Assembly (NCBI GenBank): GCA_948433435.1
Contig: CAOJDX010000010.1
Location: forward strand, 1 to 41,870
Direction: 5' to 3'
Length of the DNA: 41,870 nt
Origin: an uncultured Clostridia bacterium
Lineage (GTDB): Bacteria > Bacillota_I > Bacilli_A > RF39 > UBA660
The number at the start of each line of letters is the position of its first letter. The first letter of the stretch is position 1. The position numbers and the translations under genes are program-made. Below are positions 22,462 through 32,231 of this stretch, one piece after another. The notes beneath the pieces were generated by a model that worked only from the letters and a program-made list of their open reading frames with translations, did not search any database and had not been told where the DNA came from.

Positions 22462-23010
22462 CTAAACACCACTTTCTAATTTTTCACTTAAAATCTCTTT
22501 TATATCAGATAACAATTGTTTCATCTCTATTAGTTCATCTTGTTTTTTAAGTTCTGACATAAATATTGTAGCTGTCTTAACATCTTCAATATCTACATAT
22601 GGTGTGTTTCTAACCTCTTCTAAGTGCATTGTATATAATTCAGCTACATCTTCAGCTTGGGCTGATAAACTTATATTATGGTTAATCCTTAATGTTTCAA
22701 CATCACTTACTTCAATTATTCTATTACCTAATTTAACCAAAACTATCTCGTCTGCATGTTCCAAACCCGCATCTTTTATAAATTTCTCTGCACTAACTCC
22801 ATTTATTGGGCTTGTTTTATCCCATATCTCATATTCATATTGTAACCCTCCGACTCTAGGATCTTGGGTCATCGTTCTAGGTTTAAGAGCTATTTCTTTT
22901 ATCTCTGTATCACTAATCAAACCTTTATTCTTAAGGTAATTTAACTCTTCATTTCCCCATATACCTTGGTTAAAAAATCTTTTAAAACTTTCCATTTTAG
23001 CGTTAATCAT
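22462..23010 (-). CDS. Tail protein with XkdX-like N-terminus
   Basis: 182 residues. The first part (FKRFFNQGIWGNEELNYLKNKGLISDTEIKEI, about 8-40) resembles the short XkdX family found at this place in PBSX-type phages. Residues 45-110 are not recognised (RTMTQDPRVGGLQYEYEIWDKT...). The end (TIFMSELKKQDELIEMKQLLSDIKEILSEKLESG) is a probable coiled coil. Its ATG overlaps the previous stop by 8 bp. It is presumably a baseplate or fibre-attached part. Confidence 0.65.
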   Translation of the reverse strand: MINAKMESFKRFFNQGIWGNEELNYLKNKGLISDTEIKEIALKPRTMTQDPRVGGLQYEYEIWDKTSPINGVSAEKFIKDAGLEHADEIVLVKLGNRIIEVSDVETLRINHNISLSAQAEDVAELYTMHLEEVRNTPYVDIEDVKTATIFMSELKKQDELIEMKQLLSDIKEILSEKLESGV

Positions 23011-23878
23011 TTGTTCTACCTACCTTTTCTAAACATTCGTCTAAACCTGATACTAAATCGCCCATAAATAAATCTGGATCAACCCCAAATTTAAAATTTG
23101 ATATTTCACCGTTTTGCTTAACAATTTTAAGTGTTTCTTCATCCTCGTCATATGTAATACCATGCGTGCCATTTTCATCGCTTACCTTAGTATTAACATG
23201 ATTATCTATCAAAGACTCCGCATTCTGCCCTGTCGATATATCTTGCCATGCATCATCTTTTTTAAATTGTAAATTGTTCGAAGTCTCATCAATTCTAATA
23301 CCATGGATTCCGTTTTCATTAAGAACTGATTGAGTTTTATGTTCATTAAAAGAATCTCTTACGCTTGTAATAAAAGTTTTAACTCCATTATCCAACATAT
23401 CAATTGTTATTGATCCAGCAGGAATATCTGTATTATTAAATATAACTTCTACATTTTCAGCTCTACCAACAGCTATTATAAACTGTAAATTTTGATTGAA
23501 TACCTGTCCATCTTCAGCAGGTGTTAAATAATCAAATTTACTGCCTGAGTTAAGATAAGCATACAGTATTTCTTCTCCCTCGATTTCGGCATATATCCCG
23601 ATCTCCCTAAATTTAAAAGCTTCCGTAATATTAGCAGAATTAATTTTTATATCTACTACAACCTGACTGCCTTCACCTCTTACACTTAATATATCAACGT
23701 TTTTTTTGTAATTTATAAGTTCTGTTAATTCGGTAATATCTATACCATCTTGTATTTCACCGTCACCTATTTGAGCTTTAGTAAATCTCATTTGTTTACC
23801 AGATATAACAGCACTTGAAAATCCATAACTTTTTTTAGTTAAACAGACGTGTTCGAAAAATACATTCTTTTTATCCAT
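23003..23878 (-). CDS. Phage tail-collar fibre protein
   Basis: About 291 residues. The N-terminal 150 residues fit the tail-collar fibre family (DUF3751-like): YGFSSAVISGKQMRFTKAQIGDGEI, then ITELTELINYKKNVDILSV, then FKFREIGIYAE and YLNSGSKFDYLTP. This end attaches fibres to the baseplate. The C-terminal part has two NGIHGIRIDETSNNLQF/NGTHGITYDEDEETLKI repeats, beta-structured pieces common in fibres. An upstream in-frame start at 23914 exists, but the ATG at 23878 has AGGAGG nine bases upstream and overlaps the previous stop (TAATG). Confidence 0.82.
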   Translation of the reverse strand: MDKKNVFFEHVCLTKKSYGFSSAVISGKQMRFTKAQIGDGEIQDGIDITELTELINYKKNVDILSVRGEGSQVVVDIKINSANITEAFKFREIGIYAEIEGEEILYAYLNSGSKFDYLTPAEDGQVFNQNLQFIIAVGRAENVEVIFNNTDIPAGSITIDMLDNGVKTFITSVRDSFNEHKTQSVLNENGIHGIRIDETSNNLQFKKDDAWQDISTGQNAESLIDNHVNTKVSDENGTHGITYDEDEETLKIVKQNGEISNFKFGVDPDLFMGDLVSGLDECLEKVGRTND

Positions 23879-24726
23879 TACTGACCTCCTGTGTATAGAG
23901 CACCATATACCCAATCACTGCCGTTATACTCAAAAATAAAATTATACTTACCCGCATTGCCTTGATATCCACTACCAAAATAGTACTCAGTGCCAAAATC
24001 AATATTAACTCCATCTGATACATCAGCTTGTACTAAAATCTGACTGAAGGTACTATCATCTATAGTAGGTAAAATAATATTAGTATCGCTACTAATATTA
24101 GTCCTATATATTTTATTAGTCTCCAGCGTAATATTACCATCAACCGCTGTTATCTCTATTACATCGGATGCTCTCTCTAGTCTATCAACTTTTGTTTGTA
24201 TTCCATCTATTAAGTCAACCTTACTTTTATACTCAGTTGTAAAATCATTAGATGATAAACTTTTACCGTTAACTTTATCTACCTTAGTATCTAAAGTAGT
24301 ATTTAAAGCATCTATACTCTCTACTTTTTGCTTTAACTCATTAGTAAAATTATTATCGGATAAAACCTTATTGCCGTCTTTATCAACTTTAGTGTCCAGT
24401 GTCGATTGGATTGTTGTTATGTCTGTTGCCACATTTGCAATTGAGTCAACTTTACCCTTATATTCGTCGGTAAAATCATTAGATGAGAGACCCTTACCAT
24501 CCTCTTTGTCGACTTTATCTTCCGTCGATGTTGATATTGTATCCTCTAGCGTATCAAGCTTAGTTTTATAAGCGTCTGTAAAATCATTACTAGATAGTCC
24601 TTTATTACCATCCCTACTTACTTTTTGAGTATCTAAAGTCTCCAATTGATCCTCAATCTTATTAAGTTTTGCAGCATCAACTATAGTAACATTATCAATC
24701 CACTCAGTTTTTGTATAACTCATTTT
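23878..24726 (-). CDS. Tail fibre shaft protein with four coiled-coil/beta repeats
   Basis: About 282 residues. The start SYTKTEWIDNVTIVDAAKLNKIE is a common fibre N-terminal motif. Four copies of a repeat with core (G/D)GxxLSxNxFTxxxKxKxD follow (about 40-185), each joined by a short heptad-like helix (for example LDTKVDKVNGK), as in trimeric fibre shafts. The C-terminal about 95 residues are beta-rich (VDGNITLETNKIYRTNI, ILVQADVSDGVNIDFG) and probably form the tip. GGGGAG before the ATG at 24726 sets the start. Confidence 0.78.
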   Translation of the reverse strand, partial: KMSYTKTEWIDNVTIVDAAKLNKIEDQLETLDTQKVSRDGNKGLSSNDFTDAYKTKLDTLEDTISTSTEDKVDKEDGKGLSSNDFTDEYKGKVDSIANVATDITTIQSTLDTKVDKDGNKVLSDNNFTNELKQKVESIDALNTTLDTKVDKVNGKSLSSNDFTTEYKSKVDLIDGIQTKVDRLERASDVIEITAVDGNITLETNKIYRTNISSDTNIILPTIDDSTFSQILVQADVSDGVNIDFGTEYYFGSGYQGNAGKYNFIFEYNGSDWVYGALYTGGQ

Positions 24727-24727
24727 C

Positions 24728-25492
24728 TCACTCCCCAACTTTATATTCATTCACACGGAATTTATTTACGACAGATCTATGTATTGTAATATCAATACCA
24801 TAATCTTTGGCATCTGCTAACACCTCTTGCATTATCTGATCATATGTTAAAGCCTTATCCCAAACTCGTAGAGCATAATGTGTTACATTATCATCAGATC
24901 TATTAGCGGATAATCGCCTATTAAAAGCATGAGTGTCTATATTAGCATGTCCATTACCGTTAAACCCTTTTTTATCATCAGGTTGTATAAGCTCATGTGT
25001 TTGATTACCATTTACGTATATCTTCACAGGCTCTGTTTTTGACACGACTACAATTAAGTTATAAATTTTATCAACATCAGTTACAAAACAAGGTGGGCCA
25101 CCTACTATTGATACTATAGCTTTGTTATCATTGTTGATACCCCACAAATAGGTTTCACGCGCCCTATCTCCAGATCCGTTCTCAATCCGCATACCTACTG
25201 TAGAGTGTCCCCAAGCTAAATTTAAAAATCCTCTCCATTCCGCCTTGGCATGTATCTTAAATGTGTAACACATTGTAAATTCTTGCCAGCCGCTCATGGC
25301 ATAGTTAAACATACCATATGTACCAGGTACAGTTTTTATACCATTATCTACTACCTCTGGATCTCCAGTCCAAGATACAGATATGCCGCCACGTGGAAAT
25401 TGGTCTAAATTTTCTATATTTTCACCTCGAAAATTTAATTTAGGCATCAATCTTACGTTATCACTAAGTAACTTAAAACTATGTATTTGCAT
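24728..25492 (-). CDS. Tail protein with LamG/concanavalin-like domain
   Basis: 254 residues. Most of the chain (about 45-245) reads as a LamG-type beta sandwich: YAMSGWQEFTMCYTFKIHAKAEWRGFLNLAWG, IYNLIVVVSKTEPVKIYVNGNQTHE, and the typical end THYALRVWDKALTYDQIMQEVLADAKDY. Such domains bind carbohydrates and are common in phage fibres. The ends of both this gene and its neighbour read VNEYKVGE/RIGEMKVGEI, a short shared piece of unknown use. Its start overlaps the XkdU-like gene by 14 bp. Confidence 0.78.
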   Translation of the reverse strand: MQIHSFKLLSDNVRLMPKLNFRGENIENLDQFPRGGISVSWTGDPEVVDNGIKTVPGTYGMFNYAMSGWQEFTMCYTFKIHAKAEWRGFLNLAWGHSTVGMRIENGSGDRARETYLWGINNDNKAIVSIVGGPPCFVTDVDKIYNLIVVVSKTEPVKIYVNGNQTHELIQPDDKKGFNGNGHANIDTHAFNRRLSANRSDDNVTHYALRVWDKALTYDQIMQEVLADAKDYGIDITIHRSVVNKFRVNEYKVGE

Positions 25493-26252
25493 TTATTTCA
25501 CCTACCTTCATTTCTCCAATTCTAAATTGACCTACAATTGATTTTTTTGCTAAGGATTTGATACGCACAATAAGCCGTTTATATCTTTTAATTCCCACTC
25601 CTAGATTTACTTTTTGATTAATCCATAAATCTAAATCGCCACCAAAATGTATAGTTATTTTTTTGTTTCTCCTGATACCAGTTCCAATAAAAAAAGAAGA
25701 TTCAATTGAATCTTCTATTGAAGTCCCGATACTAACTTTTAAACTTTTTTGTCTATTCAATCCAGCACCTATATATGTATTCACATATGATCTTCTTAAA
25801 GCTTCTAAATCCATAATTATATTTGCTGGTATCATATAGGAAAGCATGTATTTTAACTCTTGCATTTGGCTTCCGTATAATAAATATACCTCTAATTCCA
25901 ATCTATACTCATCATGAATAAAGTTAAGATTATAATTACCCTCACCGCATAGTATGTTTAGCTTTTGAATTAAACCTTTATGTGTATAGGGTATAGAATC
26001 ATTCCATCTACTAAGTACTCTTGTTATTCTTACATATAAATTATCATTCTTTCCTGCAACAATACCTAATAATTTTTCAAATCTAGCTATGCCTTTTTCA
26101 TCACAACTAAGTATAAATTGATTCTTTAAGAGAGCTTCTATTTCATTATATATGAGTTCGAGTTCTGGATTTTCTGCATCCATTATTTTAACAAGCTCTT
26201 TATATTCCTGAAGATATTTAGGAAGCCAAGAAATTAAATCAACGTTCTTCAT
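25479..26252 (-). CDS. Baseplate protein of the DUF2313 (XkdU/YmfQ) family
   Basis: About 257 residues. The N-terminal 150 residues fit DUF2313: VDLISWLPKYLQEYKELVKIMDAENPELELI, then SCDEKGIARFEKLLGI, then IPYTHKGLIQKLNILCGEGNY and a terminal IPANIIMDLEA. This is the tail-end P2 gpI-like baseplate protein. The C-terminal 100 residues are beta-like repeats (GTGIRRNKKITIHFGGDLDLWINQ) not usual for the family. The ATG at 26252 has GGAG nine bases upstream; it overlaps baseplate J by 14 bp. Confidence 0.85.
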   Translation of the reverse strand: MKNVDLISWLPKYLQEYKELVKIMDAENPELELIYNEIEALLKNQFILSCDEKGIARFEKLLGIVAGKNDNLYVRITRVLSRWNDSIPYTHKGLIQKLNILCGEGNYNLNFIHDEYRLELEVYLLYGSQMQELKYMLSYMIPANIIMDLEALRRSYVNTYIGAGLNRQKSLKVSIGTSIEDSIESSFFIGTGIRRNKKITIHFGGDLDLWINQKVNLGVGIKRYKRLIVRIKSLAKKSIVGQFRIGEMKVGEINANT

Positions 26253-27309
26253 TCTCAACATCTCCTAATACAGGTATTTGAAACTCACTTAAAACAAAAT
26301 TAGATTTATCTCCGTTAATTTTAGTATTTAAAATATCTATGACACCTTCTATAGATAATATCCTGGACTCTATTTGTGCAATCCTTACTATACTTGTAGT
26401 TTTGCCATGCCACTCTTTTCTTATTTCCAACAAATATTCTGATAAAATACTTTTAATCATACTTTCAATATTATCAAATGTATAATCTTCCCCAAACAAT
26501 ATAGAAACATTTATATTTATTGAAACTTCTTCTACAGTGTCAACAGTTACTATGTGACCTATTGGAGCAATTCCAATACCTGCAGCATCCATAGAAGGAT
26601 CAATAATACTTTGTACTGTTTCTATTAATGTTTGACTTGCTTTATTAAAATCTGAATCTAAGATAGTTAATTTTACAGTTCCCCCACCATCCCAAACAGG
26701 AGTAACTTTTGTACATCCTACTCCAGCAATAGAATTTGTTTTATTTAAATAATCTGCAACATTCCCACCAAAAGCTTTAGAATCAAATGAATTCAAATAT
26801 CTTTTTCTGAAAACTTCTGTATCTTCTTCATCTTCTCCTGGTATTAATAGTTCAACAATTTCTATTTTTTCTAACCCACGAATATAATCAATCGATATCA
26901 TTTCACCATAATAACTGTTTCCAACTCGCCCTAAACTTTCACATTTAACTTTATATTCACCATCTTTAATTTTTTCTGTTACAACATAATTTAAAACATC
27001 TAAAGAAAATCTTGATCCTATTTTAATATCAATATCTTTAGGCGTAGTCAACGCTTTAAGAATTGCATGGGTTGCTAATTCTGGAGATAACCCTCTTTCC
27101 TTAGCTCGTAAAATTAAAAAATCCCTTGAAGCAGTATCTCCAAAGGTTTCTTTCAAAACTGTATTAAGCGATATATACATATTCATTAATTCCATTGCAC
27201 ATGGTGCAAGAGCATCGTAAATAATAGACCCTTCTCTTTTGTCAAAATTATTCGGTATTCTATCTAACATTCTTTTTAAAATGGATTTATAACTAATATC
27301 CTGAAACAC
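26239..27309 (-). CDS. Baseplate J-like protein (XkdT)
   Basis: 356 residues, normal size for the family. Seen: the start ILKRMLDRIPNNFDKREGSIIYDALAP, the ERGLSPELATHAILKA block, the central LEKIEIVELLIPGEDEEDTEVFRKRYLNSFDSKAFGGNVADY, the IAGVGCTKVTPVWDGGGTV strand pair, and the C-terminal end with IRIAQIESRILSIEGVID. It forms the baseplate wedge that triggers sheath contraction. It overlaps the DUF2634 gene by one base and the XkdU-like gene by 14 bp. Confidence 0.95.
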   Translation of the reverse strand: MFQDISYKSILKRMLDRIPNNFDKREGSIIYDALAPCAMELMNMYISLNTVLKETFGDTASRDFLILRAKERGLSPELATHAILKALTTPKDIDIKIGSRFSLDVLNYVVTEKIKDGEYKVKCESLGRVGNSYYGEMISIDYIRGLEKIEIVELLIPGEDEEDTEVFRKRYLNSFDSKAFGGNVADYLNKTNSIAGVGCTKVTPVWDGGGTVKLTILDSDFNKASQTLIETVQSIIDPSMDAAGIGIAPIGHIVTVDTVEEVSININVSILFGEDYTFDNIESMIKSILSEYLLEIRKEWHGKTTSIVRIAQIESRILSIEGVIDILNTKINGDKSNFVLSEFQIPVLGDVENEER

Positions 27310-27710
27310 TAAATATTCACCTCTTTACTAGCTTCAAAATCCCCAAAAATACAATGCACTGTGAAAGTTATACAAAGAATTTTACGTTTAACATCAAAAG
27401 AAAATGAATCTACAGATACAATTCTATCATCTTGTACAAGAGCTTCTTTAATTCTTCTTTCTATTTCCGGACAAACATACGCAATTGGCTGACCTATCAA
27501 ATTTTCTAATTCCGCTCCATAATTTTTAGAATAAATATAGTGGCTGTATCTCTCGGTATTTAGTATTTTAAACACAGATTGTTTAACACTTTCAATTAAA
27601 TCGTTATATCCTTTAATGTAATCTTTACCAACGTGCATTTTATAAGTTTTACTAGGTTCTGTATAATTTTCTACACTATCTGGAATTTTAAAATCAAATT
27701 TAGGAATCAT
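27309..27710 (-). CDS. Baseplate protein of the DUF2634 (XkdS) family
   Basis: 133 residues. Seen: GKDYIKGYNDLIESVKQSVFKILNTERYSHYIYSKNYGAELENLIGQP (about 28-75), a clear gpW/gp25-like baseplate wedge segment, then VCPEIERRIKEALVQDDRIVSVDSFSF and a final strand pair. This corresponds to T4 gp25. It overlaps both neighbours by a few bases (ATGA type), as in the PBSX operon. Confidence 0.92.
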   Translation of the reverse strand: MIPKFDFKIPDSVENYTEPSKTYKMHVGKDYIKGYNDLIESVKQSVFKILNTERYSHYIYSKNYGAELENLIGQPIAYVCPEIERRIKEALVQDDRIVSVDSFSFDVKRKILCITFTVHCIFGDFEASKEVNI

Positions 27711-28027
27711 TTAACCACCCTATCTAAAATTAAATATTTCTGTCCTCCTTGCATTCTTAAAAGAATTACTTCATCTCCAGATTTTAAAGCATTATATATT
27801 TTTATTTGCCTTTTTTCTCCCTCAATTTCAATTTCAACACTGTAATTACTAAGGTTTTTAGATAATAGTAATTGTTCTTTTCCTAGTTTTAATTTGTTTT
27901 CTACGTTTATATTTAAAGGGGAAATACTACTAACTTTACCGAATACTAAATTTACTGGTTTTGCATTTTCAATAGCATTAATTGAAGCTCTCTTAATTCC
28001 AATTAAAAGATCATTCACATCAAGCAT
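27707..28027 (-). CDS. DUF2577 baseplate-associated protein (XkdR-like)
   Basis: 106 residues. Fits DUF2577: LLIGIKRASINAIENAKPVNLVFGKVSSISPLNINVENKLKLGKEQLLLSKNL, then LKSGDEVILLRMQGGQKYLILDRV. This OB-like small protein lies between the hub and XkdS genes in all PBSX-like tails. GGGGAGG lies eight bases before the ATG. Confidence 0.9.
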   Translation of the reverse strand: MLDVNDLLIGIKRASINAIENAKPVNLVFGKVSSISPLNINVENKLKLGKEQLLLSKNLSNYSVEIEIEGEKRQIKIYNALKSGDEVILLRMQGGQKYLILDRVVK

Positions 28028-28973
28028 TAAATATACCTCCCCTTAAATTTAAATCCATGAAATGTTCATCATTTTTAAATTCATGTTTGCATTTCTCAAC
28101 TACCATAAAATTATTAAGTTTTACATCTCCAAGATCAAGTTTAACTACAATCATTGATCCAGCTCTAACACGCACATCACCAAAGGCATTACTGATCGAA
28201 AGAGATTTAGTTTTCTGATTATACAAAGACAATAGAGCATCAGCCTTAGCTTTACCATTTTCCCCTTCTTTGATAGTTTCAAAATATTGTAAAATACCCC
28301 ACCTATTTATATTATCTCCATCTTGCGATATATAAATATCTCTTTTACCTGTCTTATCATTATCAAAAGTTAGTTTTATCTTATTGTAAGTATTAGAATC
28401 AATACTAGAAGTATAATCACAATTTTCCGCTGTTTCTTCATCAATTAATATATCCAAAGTCATAGAAGAAATATTTTTAAGAGTAAGTTTACCAAATTCA
28501 TCATATAAAACATACATTTCTTTTTTATTTTCAAGTGTTATATCCAGAGCGTTTTGCACCATATCAAAAAGGGTTGTATTTTCCTCAACTCTTGATTGTA
28601 TTTTAAATCCAGTATCTTCTATTTCTCCACAACGTAATTCAAAATCATCAGCAATCATTCTTATAAATTCACTAGCTGTTTTATTTGTATAAACATATGT
28701 ATCTTTATTTTTAAAATATCTTAATTGATCATAAGCTGTAACACTGATGATATTTTCTTTATCATGTTTTAAAATAAATATGAATCCGTAAAATATCTGA
28801 TTATCACCAACCTTGAATCTAACTGCATTTCCTTCTTCTATTTTTATATTTCCATCATCTAAAACCTTAAAATCCAATTGTCCAGCATAACCTTTTCGTT
28901 CAGTTTTCCAAATTATAGAATCCTCAACTAAAGGCAGATAAATTATATCTTCATTCTGTATTATAAGTTCCAT
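28020..28973 (-). CDS. Baseplate hub protein (XkdQ-like)
   Basis: About 317 residues. Visible: the strand-rich start MELIIQNEDIIYLPLVEDSIIWKTERKGYAG, the VRFKVGDNQIFYGFIFILKHDKENIISVTAYDQLRYFKNKDTYVY block, then DNINRWGILQYFETIKEGENGKAKADALL and VRAGSMIVVKLDLGD. This is the hub (late control D/gp27-like) protein of the tail tip. An upstream in-frame start at 29021 is less likely; AAAGGAG lies six bases before the ATG at 28973. Confidence 0.88.
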   Translation of the reverse strand: MELIIQNEDIIYLPLVEDSIIWKTERKGYAGQLDFKVLDDGNIKIEEGNAVRFKVGDNQIFYGFIFILKHDKENIISVTAYDQLRYFKNKDTYVYTNKTASEFIRMIADDFELRCGEIEDTGFKIQSRVEENTTLFDMVQNALDITLENKKEMYVLYDEFGKLTLKNISSMTLDILIDEETAENCDYTSSIDSNTYNKIKLTFDNDKTGKRDIYISQDGDNINRWGILQYFETIKEGENGKAKADALLSLYNQKTKSLSISNAFGDVRVRAGSMIVVKLDLGDVKLNNFMVVEKCKHEFKNDEHFMDLNLRGGIFNA

Positions 28974-28974
28974 T

Positions 28975-29673
28975 TTAAACTCCTTTGACACTACCCTCAG
29001 TAACCCATCCAAGCCAAGCACCTTCTGGTGTAGTTACATGATATGGGTGAGATCCTTTTTTATTTATGAGATTAACCTTACCTTTATAATTATTCCTACT
29101 CTGCCCTGCTCCTTTACCATAGCTATCTCTATGTAATACACCATTTACAATAACATCTGATCCAATCATAATTTCTTTAGGATCTGATTCACGTTCTTGT
29201 ATAACTTCAACTTTTGGTGTATCTTCCTTAGCTTTCTCTATCTTAACAATTTTTGTACTATACACTTTATATTGTTTTAATTTTATAGATAACATAATGT
29301 CAAAACCTTCTTCAGCATCTTCACTCATCTCATATTCTTCCAGCGAAACTTTAATATTAGTATTAAATATCGGTATACCGTCCGGTTTAGTCCGAGTCAC
29401 GATAAACTGAAAAGGTTTTTTATCTGTCTTCAATTTATTTATTTTTTCAATATATTTATCAGCTAATTCAAAACCACTCTCATATATAGAGAAAGGATAC
29501 TTAGTATTAGGTATAAGAACATCAAAACTAATATCTAATAAACCTGGATCTTTTAATATATTAATTTCTCCATCATTCATTAAATTTAAAGTTTTATTAT
29601 GACTTTTAAAACCAATACTAAGTTTTGATGGTGCCACAGGCAATAAAATTCTATCTAAATAAAAACTATACAT
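28975..29673 (-). CDS. Tail protein of the XkdP type, SH3-like end instead of LysM
   Basis: About 232 residues. The N-terminal 130 residues read as XkdP: MYSFYLDRILLPVAPSKLSIGFKSHNKTLNLMNDGEINILKDPG, then PFQFIVTRTKPDGIPIFNTN and MSEDAEEGFDIMLSIKLKQYKVY. Usual members end in LysM; here the end is GKVNLINKKGSHPYHVTTPEGAWLGWVTEGSVKG, which looks SH3-like. GGAGG before the ATG at 29673 sets the start, giving an 8-bp overlap with the tape measure gene. It sits next to the hub and may help contact the wall. Confidence 0.82.
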   Translation of the reverse strand: MYSFYLDRILLPVAPSKLSIGFKSHNKTLNLMNDGEINILKDPGLLDISFDVLIPNTKYPFSIYESGFELADKYIEKINKLKTDKKPFQFIVTRTKPDGIPIFNTNIKVSLEEYEMSEDAEEGFDIMLSIKLKQYKVYSTKIVKIEKAKEDTPKVEVIQERESDPKEIMIGSDVIVNGVLHRDSYGKGAGQSRNNYKGKVNLINKKGSHPYHVTTPEGAWLGWVTEGSVKGV

Positions 29674-32203
29674 GCACTCCCTCCGCAGCTCTTTCCATAG
29701 CTTCATTGACTCCCGTTGTTAATTTATCAATTATACCATCTAAATCCATACTGCTATTTACATTATTTGTAATACCACCCATATTAACTTTAATTTCAGC
29801 GGTGGTAAATCTATTTATAACATCTCTCTCAGCCAAATCCCTTAGATATTTTAAATCTTCTGATGAAACATCTAATAAATCTTTAATTGATCCAGTGTTG
29901 CCTGCGGTATCTCCTACACCTTGCCCTATATTATCAAGACTATTTTCTATACCTCCAATATCCGGAATGTTTAAACCATCAGTGTTTAATACGGGATTAT
30001 TAAATCCATTTAATAATCCCGATAATTTATTAGTAACGGAGTCACCCCAAGCAGATCCACTATTAAACGCATCTGAATCCCATCCGTCCTTAAAAGTCTC
30101 AAATGTGTTAAAGCCACTATTAAACGCATCTGTTAATGATTTATACTCACCTTTATTCGCTTGCAAAGCAGCGGCTTTGTTCGCATAATCATTAGCCTGA
30201 GAGGTTATACCTGAAAAATCAAAGCTGATAAATGGCAGCTTATTTAGCTGCTCGGCAATACTAGCAATTACATTTAGTGCAGTAGACAATAAATTGTAAA
30301 AAAACGACTGCACATTTGCAATCGAATTACCAAAAGCGGTTTGAATATTATGACCCAAAGCAAATACAACATTACTGATACCCAAACCAATATTAAGAAC
30401 AGTTTTAAATAAATTTAAGAAAAATTGTATGGCTACGTTTATTCCACCACAAATAAGAGCAAATCCATTACTTGCTAATCCTGTAAATTCAGCTATAGCA
30501 TTAGCTGCCATAAATATAACAACTATTACACCAATTATGGCTAAGATTATCCAAGTTATAGGGCAGGCTAAAATAGCAGAATTTAATGCCCATTGTGCGA
30601 TAGTACTAGCTATCGTCGCCAATTTATATGCAATTAATGTGCCCGCAAGTATACCTAGGGCTGCAGCAACTCCATATACCAGTGGACTAATTACAGACCA
30701 ATTATCAACTATAAATTGACCAATAGGAGCTATTAAATCATATATCCAAACTAAAGATTTGGATACTGCTATAATAGCCATGTTGATAGAATTAACTAAA
30801 GAAGTAAAAGTATCACTGTTAGCTAATTGACTAAGTCTATCGTTTATGGGTTTAAAAGCCATTAAAGCTGTATTTTTAATGGATGTGCCTATTTGAGCAA
30901 ATGTCTTAGGCATTGACTCAAACTGAGCATTAGTTTTTGCTACTGCATCAACTGATAGCAAGGCATTTTTAACAATATTTGCAGTTACTTTACCCTCTCC
31001 AGCTAATGCCTTGAGATCACCTTTAGCAACCCCCATATAATCAGCGATGGTAGCTATAATATTAGGAGCCTGCTCCATGATGCTATTAAACTCCTCGCCC
31101 CTTAAAACTCCAGAACCCATTGCCTGAGTCAATTGGAGCATTGCCGCTGAAATTCCAGATGCTTCAGTCCCCGCAATAGTGAATTGTTTATTAAGCTGCT
31201 CAGTAAATGCTATTATTTCTGCTGATGAATTAAATGCATCTCCAGCCATAAGACCTAGCTTAGATACCGCATCAGCCGTTTCTTGAAAAGCTCCCCTGGA
31301 ACGTTCCGCTGAAGCATAAATCATATTTTGCAATGTTTCTATGTCTTGTCGCCCATCATTCATCAGATTAAGTCTTGCAGTAGTAGAAGTTAATGTATCT
31401 GATATATTTAAAGTATTTTTTATGCCTTGAATCCCCAAATACGCTCCTACTGCCCCTTTAATCAATCCTGTTAATTTACTAAAATGATTCTGTCCATCTT
31501 GGATTTTTCGATTGAACTTATCCTGACCATCTATGTTATCTCGGATATATTGCTCAGTACCATTCATCGTGTTTGATAATCGCATGTACGACTTATTTGC
31601 AGAATCAAAATCCATATCACTTACTGCATCATTAAGGGATTGTTGCTCTGATAATATCTCCGCAAGCTTACTTCTTAACGTTTCTAATTGGGCATTAGTT
31701 GATTCATTAACTTTCCAAAAAGGTATCTTATTTAACGCAACTATTTTACTCTTAATACCATCAATTCTTGATTGCACAGACGTAATATCAGAAATCATAT
31801 TATCTGGTAATATATCCATCTGAGCTGCAGTGCTTGATAATCGGTGTTGCTGTTCATGCATTTGAGACAATAAACTACTAGCACTTGCTAATTCTGAGTT
31901 AAATCTTTTAATCCCCGAATTAGTAAAAACCTCAAAATTAGGTGATACCCAATTGATATCACCAAACCTAGGAGGATCTATATGTGTGGATCTAATTTGT
32001 TTAAAAGCATTATCCAATGCTTGAGCATCTATCGTAGCCTGATTTAAACTATCACGTATATTATTAAATTTTTGAGCATCTAATGGGTCATTAACACTTT
32101 TATTTAATGACTCCATAGCTTTAACACTTAAGTTTACGGACTCAATAACATTATGTAGGGTAACACTAAAATTATCATGCAACTCTATTGAAGTTTGTAA
32201 CAA
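29666..32203 (-). CDS. Tail tape measure protein
   Basis: 845 residues. Helical coiled-coil start (about 1-240), tape-measure domain about 255-490 (LTSTTARLNLMNDGRQDIETLQNMIYASAERSRGAF, then QLTQAMGSGVLRGEEFNSIMEQAPNI and GKVTANIVKNALLSV), a hydrophobic stretch about 510-640 (LVYGVAAALGILAGTLIAYKL, ITWIILAIIGVIVVIFMAANAI) likely to enter the host membrane, and an Asn/Gly-rich end. It sets tail length; by the usual 0.15 nm per residue, roughly 125 nm. The start is TTG at 32203 with a strong GGGGGAG seven bases upstream. It follows the frameshifted chaperone gene, the standard order. Confidence 0.95.
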   Translation of the reverse strand: MLQTSIELHDNFSVTLHNVIESVNLSVKAMESLNKSVNDPLDAQKFNNIRDSLNQATIDAQALDNAFKQIRSTHIDPPRFGDINWVSPNFEVFTNSGIKRFNSELASASSLLSQMHEQQHRLSSTAAQMDILPDNMISDITSVQSRIDGIKSKIVALNKIPFWKVNESTNAQLETLRSKLAEILSEQQSLNDAVSDMDFDSANKSYMRLSNTMNGTEQYIRDNIDGQDKFNRKIQDGQNHFSKLTGLIKGAVGAYLGIQGIKNTLNISDTLTSTTARLNLMNDGRQDIETLQNMIYASAERSRGAFQETADAVSKLGLMAGDAFNSSAEIIAFTEQLNKQFTIAGTEASGISAAMLQLTQAMGSGVLRGEEFNSIMEQAPNIIATIADYMGVAKGDLKALAGEGKVTANIVKNALLSVDAVAKTNAQFESMPKTFAQIGTSIKNTALMAFKPINDRLSQLANSDTFTSLVNSINMAIIAVSKSLVWIYDLIAPIGQFIVDNWSVISPLVYGVAAALGILAGTLIAYKLATIASTIAQWALNSAILACPITWIILAIIGVIVVIFMAANAIAEFTGLASNGFALICGGINVAIQFFLNLFKTVLNIGLGISNVVFALGHNIQTAFGNSIANVQSFFYNLLSTALNVIASIAEQLNKLPFISFDFSGITSQANDYANKAAALQANKGEYKSLTDAFNSGFNTFETFKDGWDSDAFNSGSAWGDSVTNKLSGLLNGFNNPVLNTDGLNIPDIGGIENSLDNIGQGVGDTAGNTGSIKDLLDVSSEDLKYLRDLAERDVINRFTTAEIKVNMGGITNNVNSSMDLDGIIDKLTTGVNEAMERAAEGVHV

Positions 32204-32231
32204 TATATCTCCCCCTTCAATTTAATTTTAG

